Assembly: GCA_036583965.1 (NCBI GenBank)
Contig: JAZBQD010000027.1
Span: 3,428,687-3,492,686 of the forward strand
Source of the DNA: Prunella strophiata
Taxonomy: Eukaryota; Chordata; Aves; Passeriformes; Prunellidae
Reading direction: 5' to 3'
DNA length: 64,000 bases
The position numbers were made by a program, and so were the translations under genes. Under the pieces are notes generated by a model that saw nothing but the letters and a program-made list of their open reading frames with translations, was not told the origin of the DNA and made no database searches. This document shows positions 39,001 to 51,322 of the stretch, piece after piece. How positions within the stretch are numbered: the stretch's first letter is position 1; each line of letters opens with the position of its first letter.

Positions 39001-42000
39001 TGCAGCCTAATCTTACTGTCCTCACACTCTGCCCCCTTTTGCTCCTGAGAACTCTCTGTGCTGTTCTTGGAAATCAGCAGCAGTCTGGGTAAAAAAGGAT
39101 GTGGCAATTGGCTTTTCCAGAGGCTTTTCCAAGCTGTTCCTTGGCTGTGCCTGCTGGTTTATCTGGGACAACTGGCCCTGGAAGTCACTCTGGACAACTC
39201 CACCTTGATGCAGCTGCAATGCTTCTGTCCCTGTTCCTGAGGGCTTCAACCATGACCCAGGGAGCTTCCAGAGTAAGATCCACAGGGAAAGAAAAGATCC
39301 ACAGGGAAAGAAACTGTGGAAAGGAAACCCTCCCCTAGGTGATCTGTAAATCTCTGCACATACCAATGAAGAAGAGCAAAGGCTCCATTTTTGCACAGTC
39401 ACTTTGCAGAGGAAAACCAAAAATAAAGAATCATATTCATTTTCACAGTCCATTTTAGAAAGACGGTTTATTAATCCTGCTAACTTCTCTGCAAACATTA
39501 AATAACCTCCAATATGTTTAGCATATCTTCATTTTTTAATTTGGTAGGTTGCTGCCTGACCCCCTACCTGAGGCACAGTCCCTGGTTAGCAGCACTAACC
39601 TGCCCTCCCTGCAGACAAAAGTAATATTTACCTCTGTCTGCATTCTGACACATGCCAAACAACGAGCCTGAGCTCCTGGGTTCAGATTTATTTGTCCTTT
39701 CATTTTCCCACAGCATTTCAAAACCCACTTGGGCTTGAATGATCCTGCAGCCATTTGCATTTATCATTTGACACATGTCAGATCAAACAACTCTGTGAAA
39801 TATCAAACAGGCCTCCAGCATTTTTCTTTTGTGTGGTTTATTGAATCTCTGGGGTAACATTCCACAAAAAGCAGCATGGAAGTTCCTAATCTCACCAGGC
39901 CCCAGTCAGAGGTTGCTTGTTGTACTGGGAGGCTGGATACAGGGGAAAAAAGGAAAATGTTCTTTATTGTGGAACTGTGTTGCTTTTCACACCTCTTGTG
40001 AGAAGCAACACAATAAGCCAAGGAAACAACCTCGACCCCAAAGCGTTTATAAATCAGCATTTACTGAGTGAGCAGCACATAAGAATGGATTGAAAGAGAC
40101 CCAGCAAGGAAAACCAGTCTGTACCATTATGTGATTACCTTCTGATGCAGGTACTGGCAATACTGTGATGGAAGTGTTACCATCCTGCTGCATCCAGAAC
40201 CTTCTAGTGAAGGTGCTTCTGGAATTCTTACCTGGAGAAGTCCTGCAGTCACCCTGGCAGGGAGGAGAACACAGTGTGACATGAAAAGCCTGGTTAATTA
40301 AAAAGCAGACCTAGAGAGGGTCAGGCTGGACCTTTCAAATATCACTCAGATTTGAACTGCAGGATTTTAACTTGCCTCTAAAATTTCAAATCAGATTCCA
40401 GTAGAGAGCAGCTGGATTTTCCCCCAGGTATTGCCAAACCCAAACAGTTCACACTGGCTCTGCCCTTTCTTAATGCTGGAATCCCAGTTCCTAGAAGGAT
40501 TCTGTGTCAAGCAGAATACTTTCTTTTCCAAGGGCTGGGGCAGCAGGGATCCCTTTTAGGATTCCTCTGGATATTGTACCATGATTGAACAGTGTAGGGG
40601 CATTTGGACAGCACAGAAAGGTCCTGCATTCAAGAGATTTAACTTTCAAAGTGCTTAAGAGACACATGGAACTGAAATGCATCAGAATACAGAATAACCA
40701 GTCTCATGTGAACACTCAGTTTGCAGGTTACCTTTATGACAGGCTGTCATTCCTGACTCTTGCCTTGTGAGGACTCTTCACCCAGGTGGGTCTCATGGAG
40801 TTTGTTCCCAATAGTTGCTCTTTGCTTCTTTGGAACCATCATATTCTTGTCTTCTCCATGTGAGTGAAACCTGGGCCTCTCTGCAGGACTCTTGGAGCAG
40901 CTGATGAACAGGTGGTTGCTTCCCTTCTTTTAATTTGATAAAAATCTGTCAGCAAATTGCACCTGAAGGGGTGAGGATGGCAGGGTCTGCAGCTCAGGGG
41001 CCTGACTGACCCCAGCTGGGGCCCTTGGCCAAACTTCCTCAAGCCATGACTGAGGCTCCTCTTGGACTGGAGCACTGGGATGGGTTTGTCACTGTGCTGC
41101 TGAAGGACTCAGCAGTGCTTGGCATGGCCAAGTGGAGCCCTCAGAGGGCAGTTTTACAAGAATGCCTCAAGCCACAATCACAGTTTAACATTGCAGTGCC
41201 CATCGACCTGCAGCTGAAGAGTGTTAGAACTCTTGAGCCTTAACATTTTACTTCTTGGCTCAATTTGAATTAAATTTTAATTTGAGGACTTGGCAAACTG
41301 AACAGTTTGCTAAGTCTTGTATAACACAAGGATGGTCAGGCAGTCTCACTGCAAATCCTGCAGCAGTGTTTGTGTTATCACAGCTGATTACTCAGCCACT
41401 GGGATACAGAGTTCTCACAGCTCTGGTTTTAAAATGGATCATATGAAACTGGTAGCAACACTGGCTTGGAACAAAAATGCAACTATAAAGTATCACAAGG
41501 GGAGGAAGGCATTAAAGGCCATGCAGGAAATGTGAACAAATCTCTGAAACTGTGTCGTGCAAGCCCACGCAAGGCACAGAGAGTCCTTGAACCCTGTGCC
41601 TCTACATTTTACACCAAGGCAGTGTGATTGTTTGTTCCCTTTCCAGACTCCCTACACCCCCTGTGCTAAGCCCTGCTACCAGTTCAGCCAGAGAAATCGA
41701 GGCCAGTTTGAGGATAATGATATAAATAGCAGGAAGTTTATGGAAACTTTGCTGAAGTTGTTTGTGTTGAGCTGCAAAGAGGTAAAAGCGCTGGGGCAGT
41801 GCCAGCCAACCCTGCACATCTGTCCCTGTATAACCTGTACCTTTGCTATCCATTTGGAGTCTGTGGACTTCATTTTTACACACTAATTGCATATTAAAAT
41901 AGAGATATTAAGATTTATGAATACTTATTGGTTACAACACACTGGTCTCCAATGGCTTTTTCCCACTCTGTCTTTTCAGCTGACAGATTTTATCATCCCC

Positions 42001-42596
42001 CTGAGTTGGGAGCTCTGACACCCCACTATGTCAGAGCCATTTTCTTGCTTGTTTCACTCTTTTTGTTATGAAGTTTCTTCATTTTATTCCCATCAACTTT
42101 CATTGTCTTTAATTATGTCCCTGAACTTGTAAAGCTGTTTCTCCTAACAATGGGTACTTGGAAAGGGTAACAATTGCTTTTCCATGAACTACAAGGCAGG
42201 AAGTGCATTGTTTCTTTAAAAAAATTACCAGATGTTTTTCAGGGCTGACTACTAACATTAAAAAAAAAAGCCAGAAACTATTATTTTCCAAATAATCCAA
42301 GCATAACTTTGTTATTGTGTGACTCCTGTTTGCATTTAACTGGGAATTGCAGCCTAGGCCAATACTAAAGAAGGAATTTCTCTCAAGCTAAGTGTGCAAA
42401 GTCCATCTATGTGAATATTGACTCCATGGACTCAAGTCTATCTGAGTGAATAATGTTATTCCTTGTGCTGTTCCTACCACTCCAAATACTGGCACTGGGG
42501 TACCTGCAACTGGTTGTCTTGTGTTCTCTGACTGGAACAAATGAATATTCCTTGTCCCTGTGTGCAGGGATTATTGACAAAAAACACCCAGTGCTT
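24094..42596. other. Intergenic region between HOOK1 promoter and FGGY 3' end
   Basis: About 18.5 kb with no exon I can support on either strand: open frames are short, lack conserved protein text and are not bounded by coherent splice phases. Contents recognised are a CR1 relic near 35,120, short local duplications at 31,988-32,059 and 39,275-39,312, a GATA palindrome near 37,012, and two copies of a 35-bp dispersed sequence at 34,340 and 38,949. Enhancers are possible but cannot be read from one sequence. Confidence 0.7.
35118..35168 (-). mobile_element. Probable CR1 relic, minus orientation
   Basis: taggttaaggctggaaaag and ccctcgaaaatcattgaatc resemble the reverse complement of the CR1 3' end (ggttggaaaagacc...agatcatcgagtcc). 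It is short and diverged. Confidence 0.5.
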
Positions 42597-42615
42597 CACA
42601 GTAAAGCGACTGCAT

Positions 42616-42621
42616 TTTATT
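42616..42621 (-). terminator. FGGY: FGGY polyadenylation signal AATAAA
   Basis: On the minus strand AATAAA lies about 139 nt after the FGGY stop. It is followed some 25-45 nt later by a GT/T-rich stretch (TGGGTGTTTTTTGTC), as expected for a cleavage site near 42,595-42,605. This implies a short 3' UTR of about 160 nt. A further AATAAA near 42,083 could serve a longer form. Confidence 0.6.
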
Positions 42622-42759
42622 TCTCATTAAAAATTAAAATGTATACTTTAAATGATAAAAGGATATTTTAACATGGACGGTACAGTAAGAAGAAATTACC
42701 CGCATCACACATGCCTGGAAATTGGTTATCCCTGCTGCTCCCAGCTCCCAAGCTCTGGA

Positions 42760-42841
42760 TCACAAGCTGTTCATGATGGAGCGATACTCTCTCTGGTGCT
42801 CCACAAGCTTCAAAAATACTTCATATTTCTTGTCATAAAAT
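42760..42841 (-). CDS. FGGY: FGGY terminal coding exon
   Basis: Encodes FYDKKYEVFLKLVEHQREYR then SIMNSL and a TGA stop at 42,760-42,762. YDKKY.VFLKLVEHQ.EY is the conserved C-terminus of FGGY. Acceptor CTTACACAG; the first base A completes the Arg codon from the previous exon. Residues after the conserved Tyr differ from the mammalian end, as is common at a C-terminus. Confidence 0.95.
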
Positions 42842-43104
42842 CTGTGTAAGAAAGTTAATGTCAGCAAAGCCTGAGATTTGAAGATTTCAATCCCCTGCAA
42901 TAGATATGTTTACTTGCTTCTCTTAGCATTAAAGACACTTTGTCTCTTTCCTAGGTTGCTGTCAGGGTCAGAGCCCTCCCTGTGCACTGCTGGGGCAGTT
43001 TCCACACAAGCTGCAATTCCACCTTTCATTTCCCTACAGCCAGCTTGGCTTCTCAGACAGTTTTCCCCAGAGTTCTCTGTTGTGAGAGAGAGGAGACACT
43101 GGAG

Positions 43105-43538
43105 CTTCACAGAATTCATTCAGGTGGGAGAAATCCTCCAAAATCACCGAAGTCCAACCTTTCCCCCAGCACTGCCACTGCCCCTGTGTCCCCAAGTGTC
43201 CACATCCACAGGGCTCTGAAATCCCTCCAGGGATGGGGAGCTGTGCCAGGGCTGGACAAGCCTTTCCGTGAAGAACTTTTCCCAAATATCCAGTCTAAAC
43301 TTTTCTTGGCACAGCTTGAGCCCTTCTCCTCTCGTCCTGTCTCGTTATTTGGGAGCAGAGGCCGACACCCCCGGCTGTCCCCTCCTGTCAGGAGCTGTGC
43401 AGAGCCACAAGGGCCCCCTGAGCCTCCTTTTCTCCAGGCTGAGCCCCTTCCCAGCTCCCTCAGCTGCTCCTGGGGCTCCATTCCCGTCCCTGGACGCGCT
43501 CCGGCCCGCAGAGTGTGTCCCGTGCTGCGGGCCCAGGC
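43105..43538 (-). mobile_element. CR1 LINE 3' fragment in the last FGGY intron
   Basis: Read on the plus strand this is the reverse complement of CR1: cttcacagaattcattcagg at the 3' end, then ctccagggatggggagctgt, ccagtctaaacttttcttgg, ttctccaggctgagcccctt and ctggacgcgctccgg. About 430 bp, 5'-truncated, in the same orientation as FGGY. Its 5' side runs directly into the C-rich minisatellite. Confidence 0.85.
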
Positions 43539-43540
43539 CC

Positions 43541-43774
43541 CGCCATGTCCCCCCGTGTCCCTCCGTGTCCCCCCCCGTGTCCCCCCGCCATGTCCCGCCA
43601 TGTCCCCCCGTGTCCCCCCCCCCGTGTCCCCCCGTGTCCCCCTCCCGTGTCCCCCCGTGTCCCCCCCCGTGTCCCCCCGTGTCCCCCCGTGTCCCCCCGT
43701 GTCCCCCCTCGTGTCCCCCCGTGTCCCCCCGTGTCCCCCCTCGTGTCCCCCCGTGTCCCCCCCGTGTCCCCCCG
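43541..43774. repeat. C-rich minisatellite, ~10-bp unit, 21 copies
   Basis: Twenty-one copies of a (G/A)TGTCCC(C)n unit with unit lengths of about 8-14 bp, mostly gtgtcccccc. The variation is mainly in C-run length plus a few ccat substitutions. It lies in the last FGGY intron, directly upstream (plus-strand right) of a CR1 copy. On the transcribed strand it reads as runs of five to eight G separated by ACAC, giving strong G-quadruplex potential. Confidence 0.93.
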
Positions 43775-43850
43775 CCCGCGCCGCCGCCAGGGGGAGCCCG
43801 CGCGCCGCCGCCCGTGCAATCCGGAGCGCTCAAAAATGTAACGCAAATGA

Positions 43851-44050
43851 CCCTCGAAATACAATGTAGTACAAGATAGTCCTTAAAAATCAATATAAAT
43901 AATCCTTTGCAATATAATATTAATTATACTTAAAATAGAATGTAAATAAGCAAGCTATAAAATTAATAGAAATAATCCTTAGAAACACAGTATGAACAAT
44001 TCTTGTAAAATACAATATACTGTGATTCTTAAAGTGTCTGTATGCTAAAC
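43851..44050. repeat. AT-rich degenerate ~24-bp tandem array
   Basis: About eight diverged units of 23-30 bp anchored on (c/t)ctt followed by (a/g)aaaatacaatataaata-like text; examples start near 43881, 43904, 43928, 43953, 43977, 44001 and 44027. The spacing regularity supports tandem origin, but individual identity is low. It ends about 110 bp before the penultimate FGGY exon's donor. Confidence 0.5.
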
Positions 44051-44160
44051 ACTACTGCAGTCGAGCAGGGCTGTAAAAAGTCACACCCCAACCTCATCTC
44101 CAGACCCCAACTTTATTTACTTTGAACTCTCCCAGTGGAACACACCAGGGCCAGTGTTAC

Positions 44161-44222
44161 CTTTTATGCTCGTGGTTGGGCTGCACAACTTTCCCAATTT
44201 TCCCCATTTTTGCCATGGCCTC
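44161..44222 (-). CDS. FGGY: FGGY penultimate coding exon
   Basis: Sixty-two nt encoding EAMAKMGKIGKVVQPNHEHK plus two bases of an Arg codon. It matches the C-terminal FGGY segment EAMAKM.K.GKVV seen in mammals. The acceptor is TTTTCCTAG after a pyrimidine tract, the donor is GTAACA, and the split codon (AG|A) joins in frame to the last exon. This belongs to the C-terminal FGGY_C lobe. Confidence 0.93.
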
Positions 44223-47200
44223 CTAGGAAAAGACAAACACCAACTGGAAAAGCCTGTTTTGATTTAAAATACTTTTTGACAAGAACAAGATGTTTCAAAA
44301 CCAATCGGAACATTAGTGATGTATTTTGTTTCGGCTGAACAGGCCAGATGGCAGCAAATATGTTCAATCCCATTATAAAGTAGTCAAGAGAACAAAGCTC
44401 TGCAGACCCTCAGTAACCAAAGTCTGTTCCTCTCTCTCACTGGGAGTCCCAGGCAGAACAGAGTTATCTTTTATTATTTACTCTAACCAAAGGAAATGTT
44501 AAACACTGCATCCCTGGAGGGGAGGGTTCTCAAATAAAATCATACTGTACTTGAGATCCTGTAATCATATTCTGAAAGTATTGGTTCCCTGCAGCAAGGG
44601 AGGACTCGAGGGTGCTCCACAAGCTGAAGGTAACCTGGGAAGGTCTGCTCTGCAGCTCACAGCTGCCCTCACATTCTTACAGCACAAAGGTGCAAGAGGC
44701 AAACTCTGATCCTGCTCTGCTTTTGGCCAAAATAAAGTCAGAGCTCACAGAATCCCCTGCAGAAGGAGTCCCTGGGACAGCCATGTGTGAAAGGGAGAGG
44801 GATGAGTGATTTGGTTCCTTTTCTGATCTCTGTGAGATTCTGATTTTCCATGGATTCTCCCAAGCAAGTCTACACTCAGTGATTTCACAAGGAGAATCAA
44901 AGCAACAGCTTTCAGATGGGAGAATGTTAAAAACATTAAAGGTCAGGACTCAAGAGTCAGTGTGTGACTAAATCAGGGTTCAGAGTTTCTAAGCAGGACC
45001 CTGAACCTGCTTTAATGCAGTGCCTAAGAATGAGGATGACCCTGGAGAACAAGCAGCCTGTGCTGCTGCTGGAACCTTCCAGGCAGCTGCTACAGCTGGA
45101 TTTTTAAAAGGTTTGGAATGATTTTACAGGCTGGGATACCTGCTGTAGTGAAATCTATGCTTTCCACTAATCCAGCACTTGACAGCAGAGGATCTCACAG
45201 AACCTCACACCGTGGAAGAGCAATGTCAGTGCAGTGTCACCAGCCCAGGGCAGGCTCTACCAAAGGCAAAAGCATTGCCAGGTGTGCAGTCAGGACTCCA
45301 CTCTGCTAGGGGTGCTGATACAGCAGCAGGGAATATTTCTGTGCTCTCATATGCCCATTCTCCTTCATACGTGCAGAGGTTGATTGTACTTGGATTCCCC
45401 AAGAAACACCCTTGAAATAACACTTGCAGAGAGATAGTGTGTTCTTTTCCCTGGGATATGTGAGCCTGCTGGCACTGAGGCTCTGCACAGCAGCCAGACT
45501 AAAATACTGCCATGGAAAGGCTGATATCCTTCCCAGTAAGAGAAATGGGCATTTTATTCCCTGGCTTTTAACAGGTGACACTGACAATGCTCAAGCATTG
45601 TCCCTGTTTACAATAGTCAGTCCCTTACATGGCCAGCTGGGTTTACAGACTATCCAAAAAATGAATGAACACTCAGAAAAAAAAATAAAAATAAAAACCA
45701 ACTCAAAGTAAAAGCCAATTCCCTCTGGTACAATGGCTACTGCTTTTCCATTGTGCCTTAGGGGAAACAAAGCCCCCTGAAACACTCTCTCACTAATGGA
45801 AGAGTCACCTTCTTTCTGCTCCCTTCTTTACACCTCCTTTTGAACTGCCCTGGAGGCACTGCACGAAAATAAACCCATAACATCTGAAGTGTCTAAACAG
45901 GCAAATCCATTTTTTTATCACAGGTGCAACAAAAGTGAAAGGGAGGGCCAGACTTTGCATTGCCCTGTCTGTGCACACTCAGGACCAGGACACAGCACCA
46001 TTCCCAGGGGATGTTCTGCCTCTGACATGGGGACTCCATGCCCTTGTGTTCTGTTTTACTCTTACAGCTTCCAGAAGCTGCTTCTTCTGTTCTGCTGGAC
46101 CCCCATCATCCACCCTGAGCTAAGGAGGAAGACTTCCAAATTTATCAGTTTTCCAGTTTTTCCTCTAAAATACTTTGGTGGTTTTAAATCAACTGAAAAC
46201 ACACAGACCTTTGAGAACCCACAGCATTAAAGTCTCACAGCAATTACCATGGTTCTGTGGAATAACATGGCAAAAAAATACACAGCCAGCACTTTTCAAC
46301 AACTCACCCATTCTATGTTGCTCAAAATATCCTAAATTAATTCCCTCTTTCAATTCACATTTTAGTTGTGTGTTTTTCTGTGTTTTAAAGTCAGTTTGGT
46401 CATTGTTAGCTTGAACAAAAAACTTTACTCCCAGAGGAGAGTCTTTTCAACAATTTTCTGGGGACAAAGAGGAACAGAACATTGAAAATATGAATTTATA
46501 ATGAAATGGGAAACAAAGGAACATTAGAATTGCATTACTGAATCGGATCAACCTTGTGCACTGCTCTGTCTCCAACAAAGCCTTAAATATAGCAAAGTGA
46601 TAATACTGCTGTTCAGAAATAGTTTGTTTGAGGGTTGACATCCAAATCCATAATTCCAGTCACCAAGGATTTCACAATCTTAATTTGAATGACGCTCTAT
46701 CTTCTTTGTTTGCCAGTCTAGACAGTACAATGAATACAGTGATTTAAAACACAATGAATTCTCTCTTAAAACAAAATATTTTGTAAAATTGCTTTTTAAT
46801 AATTTCTTTTCTCTCTGTCCATAAAGGCTATGCTATAAATAAACCCTGAAAGTTCGCATTTGATCATCGTTTCTAAAGGCTGGGCAAGAGGCAAGTGAAG
46901 GGTTTACACAGAAAAAAAGAGAGGCACTGTGGAGCAGAAATAAAGGGATGCATTCATGATTTCTAACCTTTTGTTGGAGTGTCAACGCTGAGACAGATAC
47001 AAGCCAGTAAACACTCTGCTCTCCATGGAGAGACCCAGCCCAGCGGGGTTATCCCTGCCTGGGAAGGGACAGGGAACCAAACTCCCCCAGGCCCACCAAG
47101 ATCTCAGGACAAGGTGCCATTTTGCTGCTGGGAAGGTCAGCAGCCACTCAAATCCACTCAGTCCTAGTGGCTGAATTCCACTCTCCAGCATCATCTGGGG

Positions 47201-47600
47201 CTGGGGATCCAACACTTACCCAGCTGAGGAATCCAGGGCAGCCCCAACAGGATCTCCAAGGGAAGCCCTACTGGAACTCAGGGAAAATCCCATCTCCTAG
47301 GGAAGCCCAACTTTGGCACAGCATCTTAAAGCTGGAAATTTCAATTGTTGTCCCTTCAATAATGGGAAGAAAATGCTTTTAACCCTGAGTGGGAGGAGGC
47401 ACCAGGAGAAGCCCATCAGCCTGGCACAGGAGCCACAGGAGGTGCACACAGGGAATAGCTTCAGGCTGGCAGACCCATCTTCTCTGATTCCCTGCCCTTG
47501 GGATCCTCCAAGAGCTGCCTCACAAAACCCAGCACATCCCACAGGAGGAGCCCACATCCCTTGGGACTGCACAGGGAGGCCAGTGAAGCCCACTTGTGGA

Positions 47601-47665
47601 TGGAATCACAGAATCAACCAGGCTGGAAGAGACCTTGGAGATCATCAAGCCCAACCTAGAATAGT
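47601..47665 (-). mobile_element. CR1 3'-end fragment, minus orientation
   Basis: ggaatcacagaatcaaccag followed by gctggaagagaccttggaga and tcatcaagcccaacc is the reverse complement of a CR1 3' terminus. It lies inside the large FGGY intron, on the FGGY strand. Confidence 0.8.
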
Positions 47666-48992
47666 CCCCAGGTCTGATTTTCAGCTGTGACTCAAGGACT
47701 GATGAGGTTGAGTATGACTGAAAATTAATGGGATGTGAGCCTTAAAGTACACAGCAGAGGAAAAATCAGATTTAGGGACACCAGCCTTAGTTTAGAAAGT
47801 CAAGTAGCAAAATCCCAATTGGGCTTTTTCTTTATTTTGAGACTTGGAAAATTGTATCCAAAGTTAAATGGGTAAGGCATCCAAGCACAAATGCAACTTC
47901 CCAGCTGTGTTCTCACCACCCAGTCATTTTGGTAATCCCAAGAAATGCTTGGAGTTTAACCTAAGGTAATTATTAACAACAAAACAACCACAGATCATTT
48001 CAAGTTCTCCTGTACCATTTCAGTGGCTGAAAGCACGTGGCTGCACAAAGCACCAAAGTGGGAGATCTGATGCTCACACTCAGGCCAGCCTCACCTCTCC
48101 AGTGTTTCTGTTCAGTTTTCCTGTCACAGATCCAGCAGCAGGAGGAAAAGAATGTAAAAGTTGCCCCATTCACAGCAGGCTGAAATGTAGGAACATTCTT
48201 CCCACCAGATCTGTCCTGATTTCAGGATTCAACAGCTGTTAACCTTCAAACTATCAGAGTGACTTTCCTTACACTTCTAGTCCTCACAACAAATAAAACA
48301 AATAATGTTCTATGTAATAATTTCAATTGTTCTGCAGCAGTGAAGAACCTCTCTCTCACTCATCTCTATTCCACACACACAAACTCAGCTAACAGATGTC
48401 TTTAGCATCATTTTAAGAAGTTCAGTGATAGATATATTTGGATTTGAGGGGCATAAATAGATTTCTTGAAATGCTGATGTTGAAGAAACACTTTTAAACT
48501 TCTATAACAATTTTAAGCAATGCTGCTATTTCCTTCTAAGCTTTTATTTAGGGAATGTTTGTTCCACAGCTTGGAGATGCAAAATTCATCTTATCTGTGT
48601 TTACAGGAGTTACATGAGTGTATTTCTGCAGAACATTACTTTTTAGTGGTATATGACTGCATGAAGAAAGCATGTGATGGACCATATACAGTATTTTTCT
48701 AGTGGTTTTCTTCCCCCCCCTTAAATTTGTTTGAGTTATAGGGGCAGATCTTGGCAGCATGCACAAAGCCCAGAATCTGTAACTCAATTCTCTGTGGGTT
48801 TCTAGATGGAGCGAGCCAAGTTTTAAAACACATTATGGATAAATATTAGAGCTGAGCAAAAAATTCACACCTAAGACCAAAGTGTGAAAATTTGGCTTTG
48901 ATTCATTTAGTGCAAAGGTGGAAAATTTCACACAAGTTTGTATTTTCCTTGTGCTCTGATTCAACATCAATTTCTGTGTCTGTATCAAACCT

Positions 48993-49075
48993 CAGAGAGA
49001 GAGAGAGCAGAGAGAGAGGAAGAATTTTGTCTGTCTGTGCAAATCAGATACAGAGGAGGAGGGAGAGGAGGATGG
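48993..49075. repeat. GA-rich simple repeat
   Basis: Interrupted (AG)n tract followed by mixed GGA/GAGG purine-rich sequence, in the large FGGY intron. Confidence 0.75.
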
Positions 49076-50867
49076 AAGGATGGAGGGCTGGCAAGCAGGA
49101 CACCAGCTCAGGACTTGAGTCTGTCTTCCAGGAGAAGTCACTGGCCTTTGGAATCTCTCTGTCCATTTGTTCAGGAACAGCACTGGCCCTTCTTAGAGGA
49201 ATATTTCATACATTTGTTTGTTACACTGAGGCAGCTCAAAAGAAGCCCAGTATTATTCTACCCTTCAACCATCCAACTTGAGTTGACAGAGGCCAACTGA
49301 ATGGATCCTGAGCACTGAGACAAGGTGCATTCCTGGTTCCAGCACCGAATCAGATTCCAGAAAGTTTCAGGACATTTCTGGAGTTATATAGGACACATAA
49401 TTTATTTTAATTTTCAGTTATCTCTCTCTGCAGAGGGCTGTGCCATTTCCCCAGTTGGTTTGGCTGGGGCACAGAGTTTGCACACTCAAGGTGTGTCCCC
49501 AGTTCTGCACTGTGGGTGCCACACAGAGCACCCAGCCCTCCTGCAGCTTCCACATCCTGCTGAAGGATGGATCACCCGACCTGTCCTGCACCACCAGAGA
49601 GGATTTGCACTCCTTAGGACCAGAACAAATGGAAAAGAGCTCTCACAGCAGCAGAGACAAGCACAGGTAAGGCCACAGGATCACTTCTGCCTCCAGAGCA
49701 GTAACTCTGCCTCTCCCTCAGTGTCTCCACAGTGCCAGCCAGGCTGTGGTCACCCAGTTTGGTGTCCCAGAGCCAAGCCAGGCTGGCCAGCCACAGGCAC
49801 AGCCCTGAGAGGAGCAGCAGTGGCAGGGCAGCTGGTGGAAGGGTGCCTTGCCATGCCAGCCATGATATTAATTACTTATTCCACTGCCCAAATTTAGAAT
49901 GGGACGAGGGTCAGCTCTGATTGCCACATCATCTATCAGCTGGAAACTATGTTTGGGTCTAAGCTCCAGCCACTCTGCTACTAAATATAGGTTGGTTAGT
50001 TGTTGATTTGAGTCTGCATTCCCCCAAGTTGCCTCTGACTAGCAAATAATTAAGCAGTTTGCTTTGTGAAGGCTCTGCTGCTGGCACCTCTTCATGCCCA
50101 AAGCTGCTTGGACACAAACCTGACAGCTTAGCAGGGGTTTCATCTTCCCTGGGCAATGGAAAGAGCCCAAGTGCTCAGCTCCTGTTTCAGCTGCACAGAC
50201 TGCTGGCACTGGGTGCCATGAATCAAGTCTGTGGGCACCACCCAAGCAGTCTGGGGCTGCTCTTCCCCTGACATGAGCCTGTGCAGCTTCTCCATGAAGG
50301 GACTGTTCCCTTCAGTGGCTGTCTGTGAAGGTCCCAGCCCATGCCATGGTGCTGATGCCACAGCTGGAATGGGCTCCTGACTCCAGCACCAACTGGCACT
50401 GGCACCACATCTCCCTCACCCCTTCTGAGGTGGAATAAATTTAACCACGCACAGCATCACTGTTAAAATAGACTAAGAAGGTCTGTCCATTGAAACCACG
50501 TGAAAATATATTGATTTAACACAGTTTTTAGGCTTGGAAATGTTATGATATGACACAGGCAGCTGTGTTTAACAGGACACAAGCTCAGCTGGGAATCAGG
50601 AGAACAAATTCCTCCACCAGCTCCTGATGCTGGGCACTGATCAATGCACCCTCTCCCTACTCATCCTTCCTGGGGATGGAGCAAACTAATCCAGGGAATA
50701 ACTCTGCATAACCTGCAACACATTGCTTTGCTTCTCTGGCCCCCTCCTCACCCTCTGCTTGCAGCACCTGTCCCATTGCTTCTACCCTCAGTTTTAGGTG
50801 GTAAAGCCTTTGGGGCAGTCAGGGCAGGTGTGTGATTCCACATGGACACAGACACCAAAACTGAGCT

Positions 50868-51043
50868 GGACACAAAGCAATCCCTCCCTGTGAGGGTGGG
50901 CAGGCCCTGGCACAGGGTGCCCAGAGAAGCTGTGGCTGCCCCTGGATCCCTGGAAGTGCCCAAGGCCAGGCTGGAACAGGGCTTGGAGCAACCTGGGACA
51001 GTGGGAGATGTCCCTGCCCAAACCATTCCACAATTCTGATTTA
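50868..51043 (+). mobile_element. CR1 LINE 3' fragment
   Basis: Contains ctgtgagggtgggcaggccc, ctggcacagggtgcccagag, aagctgtggctgcccctgga and cttggagcaacctgggacag, then an eroded end near ttccacaattctg. This is the same CR1 region as the copy at 8,009 but GC-richer. It is antisense to FGGY. Confidence 0.87.
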
Positions 51044-51274
51044 GACCAGGGAGGGTAAAACAGAGACACTGAAGACCCAGCCCAGGGGATCCTGACACTC
51101 AGCTGGGCACTCCTCTCAAGGTGCAAAATTCACATTTATTTGGCTGATTTCTTTCAACATCTATAATGAACATTCAGCTTTCCTCACATTTAGTCACCAA
51201 GTTCAAACTTTTATTTCCCATCTGGCAACAGACTGGGCTTTACTGGGGGGAGGGGGTAGGAAAGGGGCTTTTTT

Positions 51275-51277
<3 letters not shown>

Positions 51278-51320
<43 letters not shown>
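51278..51320. repeat. T43 homopolymer
   Basis: Forty-three consecutive T residues; on the FGGY strand it is an A43 run. The flanks do not show a retroposon body or target-site duplication that I recognise. Confidence 0.9.

Positions 51321-51322
<2 letters not shown>

Noticed and set aside
42982..43869. 295-residue plus-strand open frame, with a matching Gly-rich frame on the other strand
   Set aside because: It is a translation of a CR1 fragment plus the C-rich minisatellite; the Pro/Cys/Val repeat is the repeat unit read as protein.
42794..44627. 15-base match (ggtgctccacaagct) between the FGGY last exon and 44,613-44,627
   Set aside because: Flanks do not match and a 15-mer repeated once in 64 kb is within chance expectation; not a duplicated exon.
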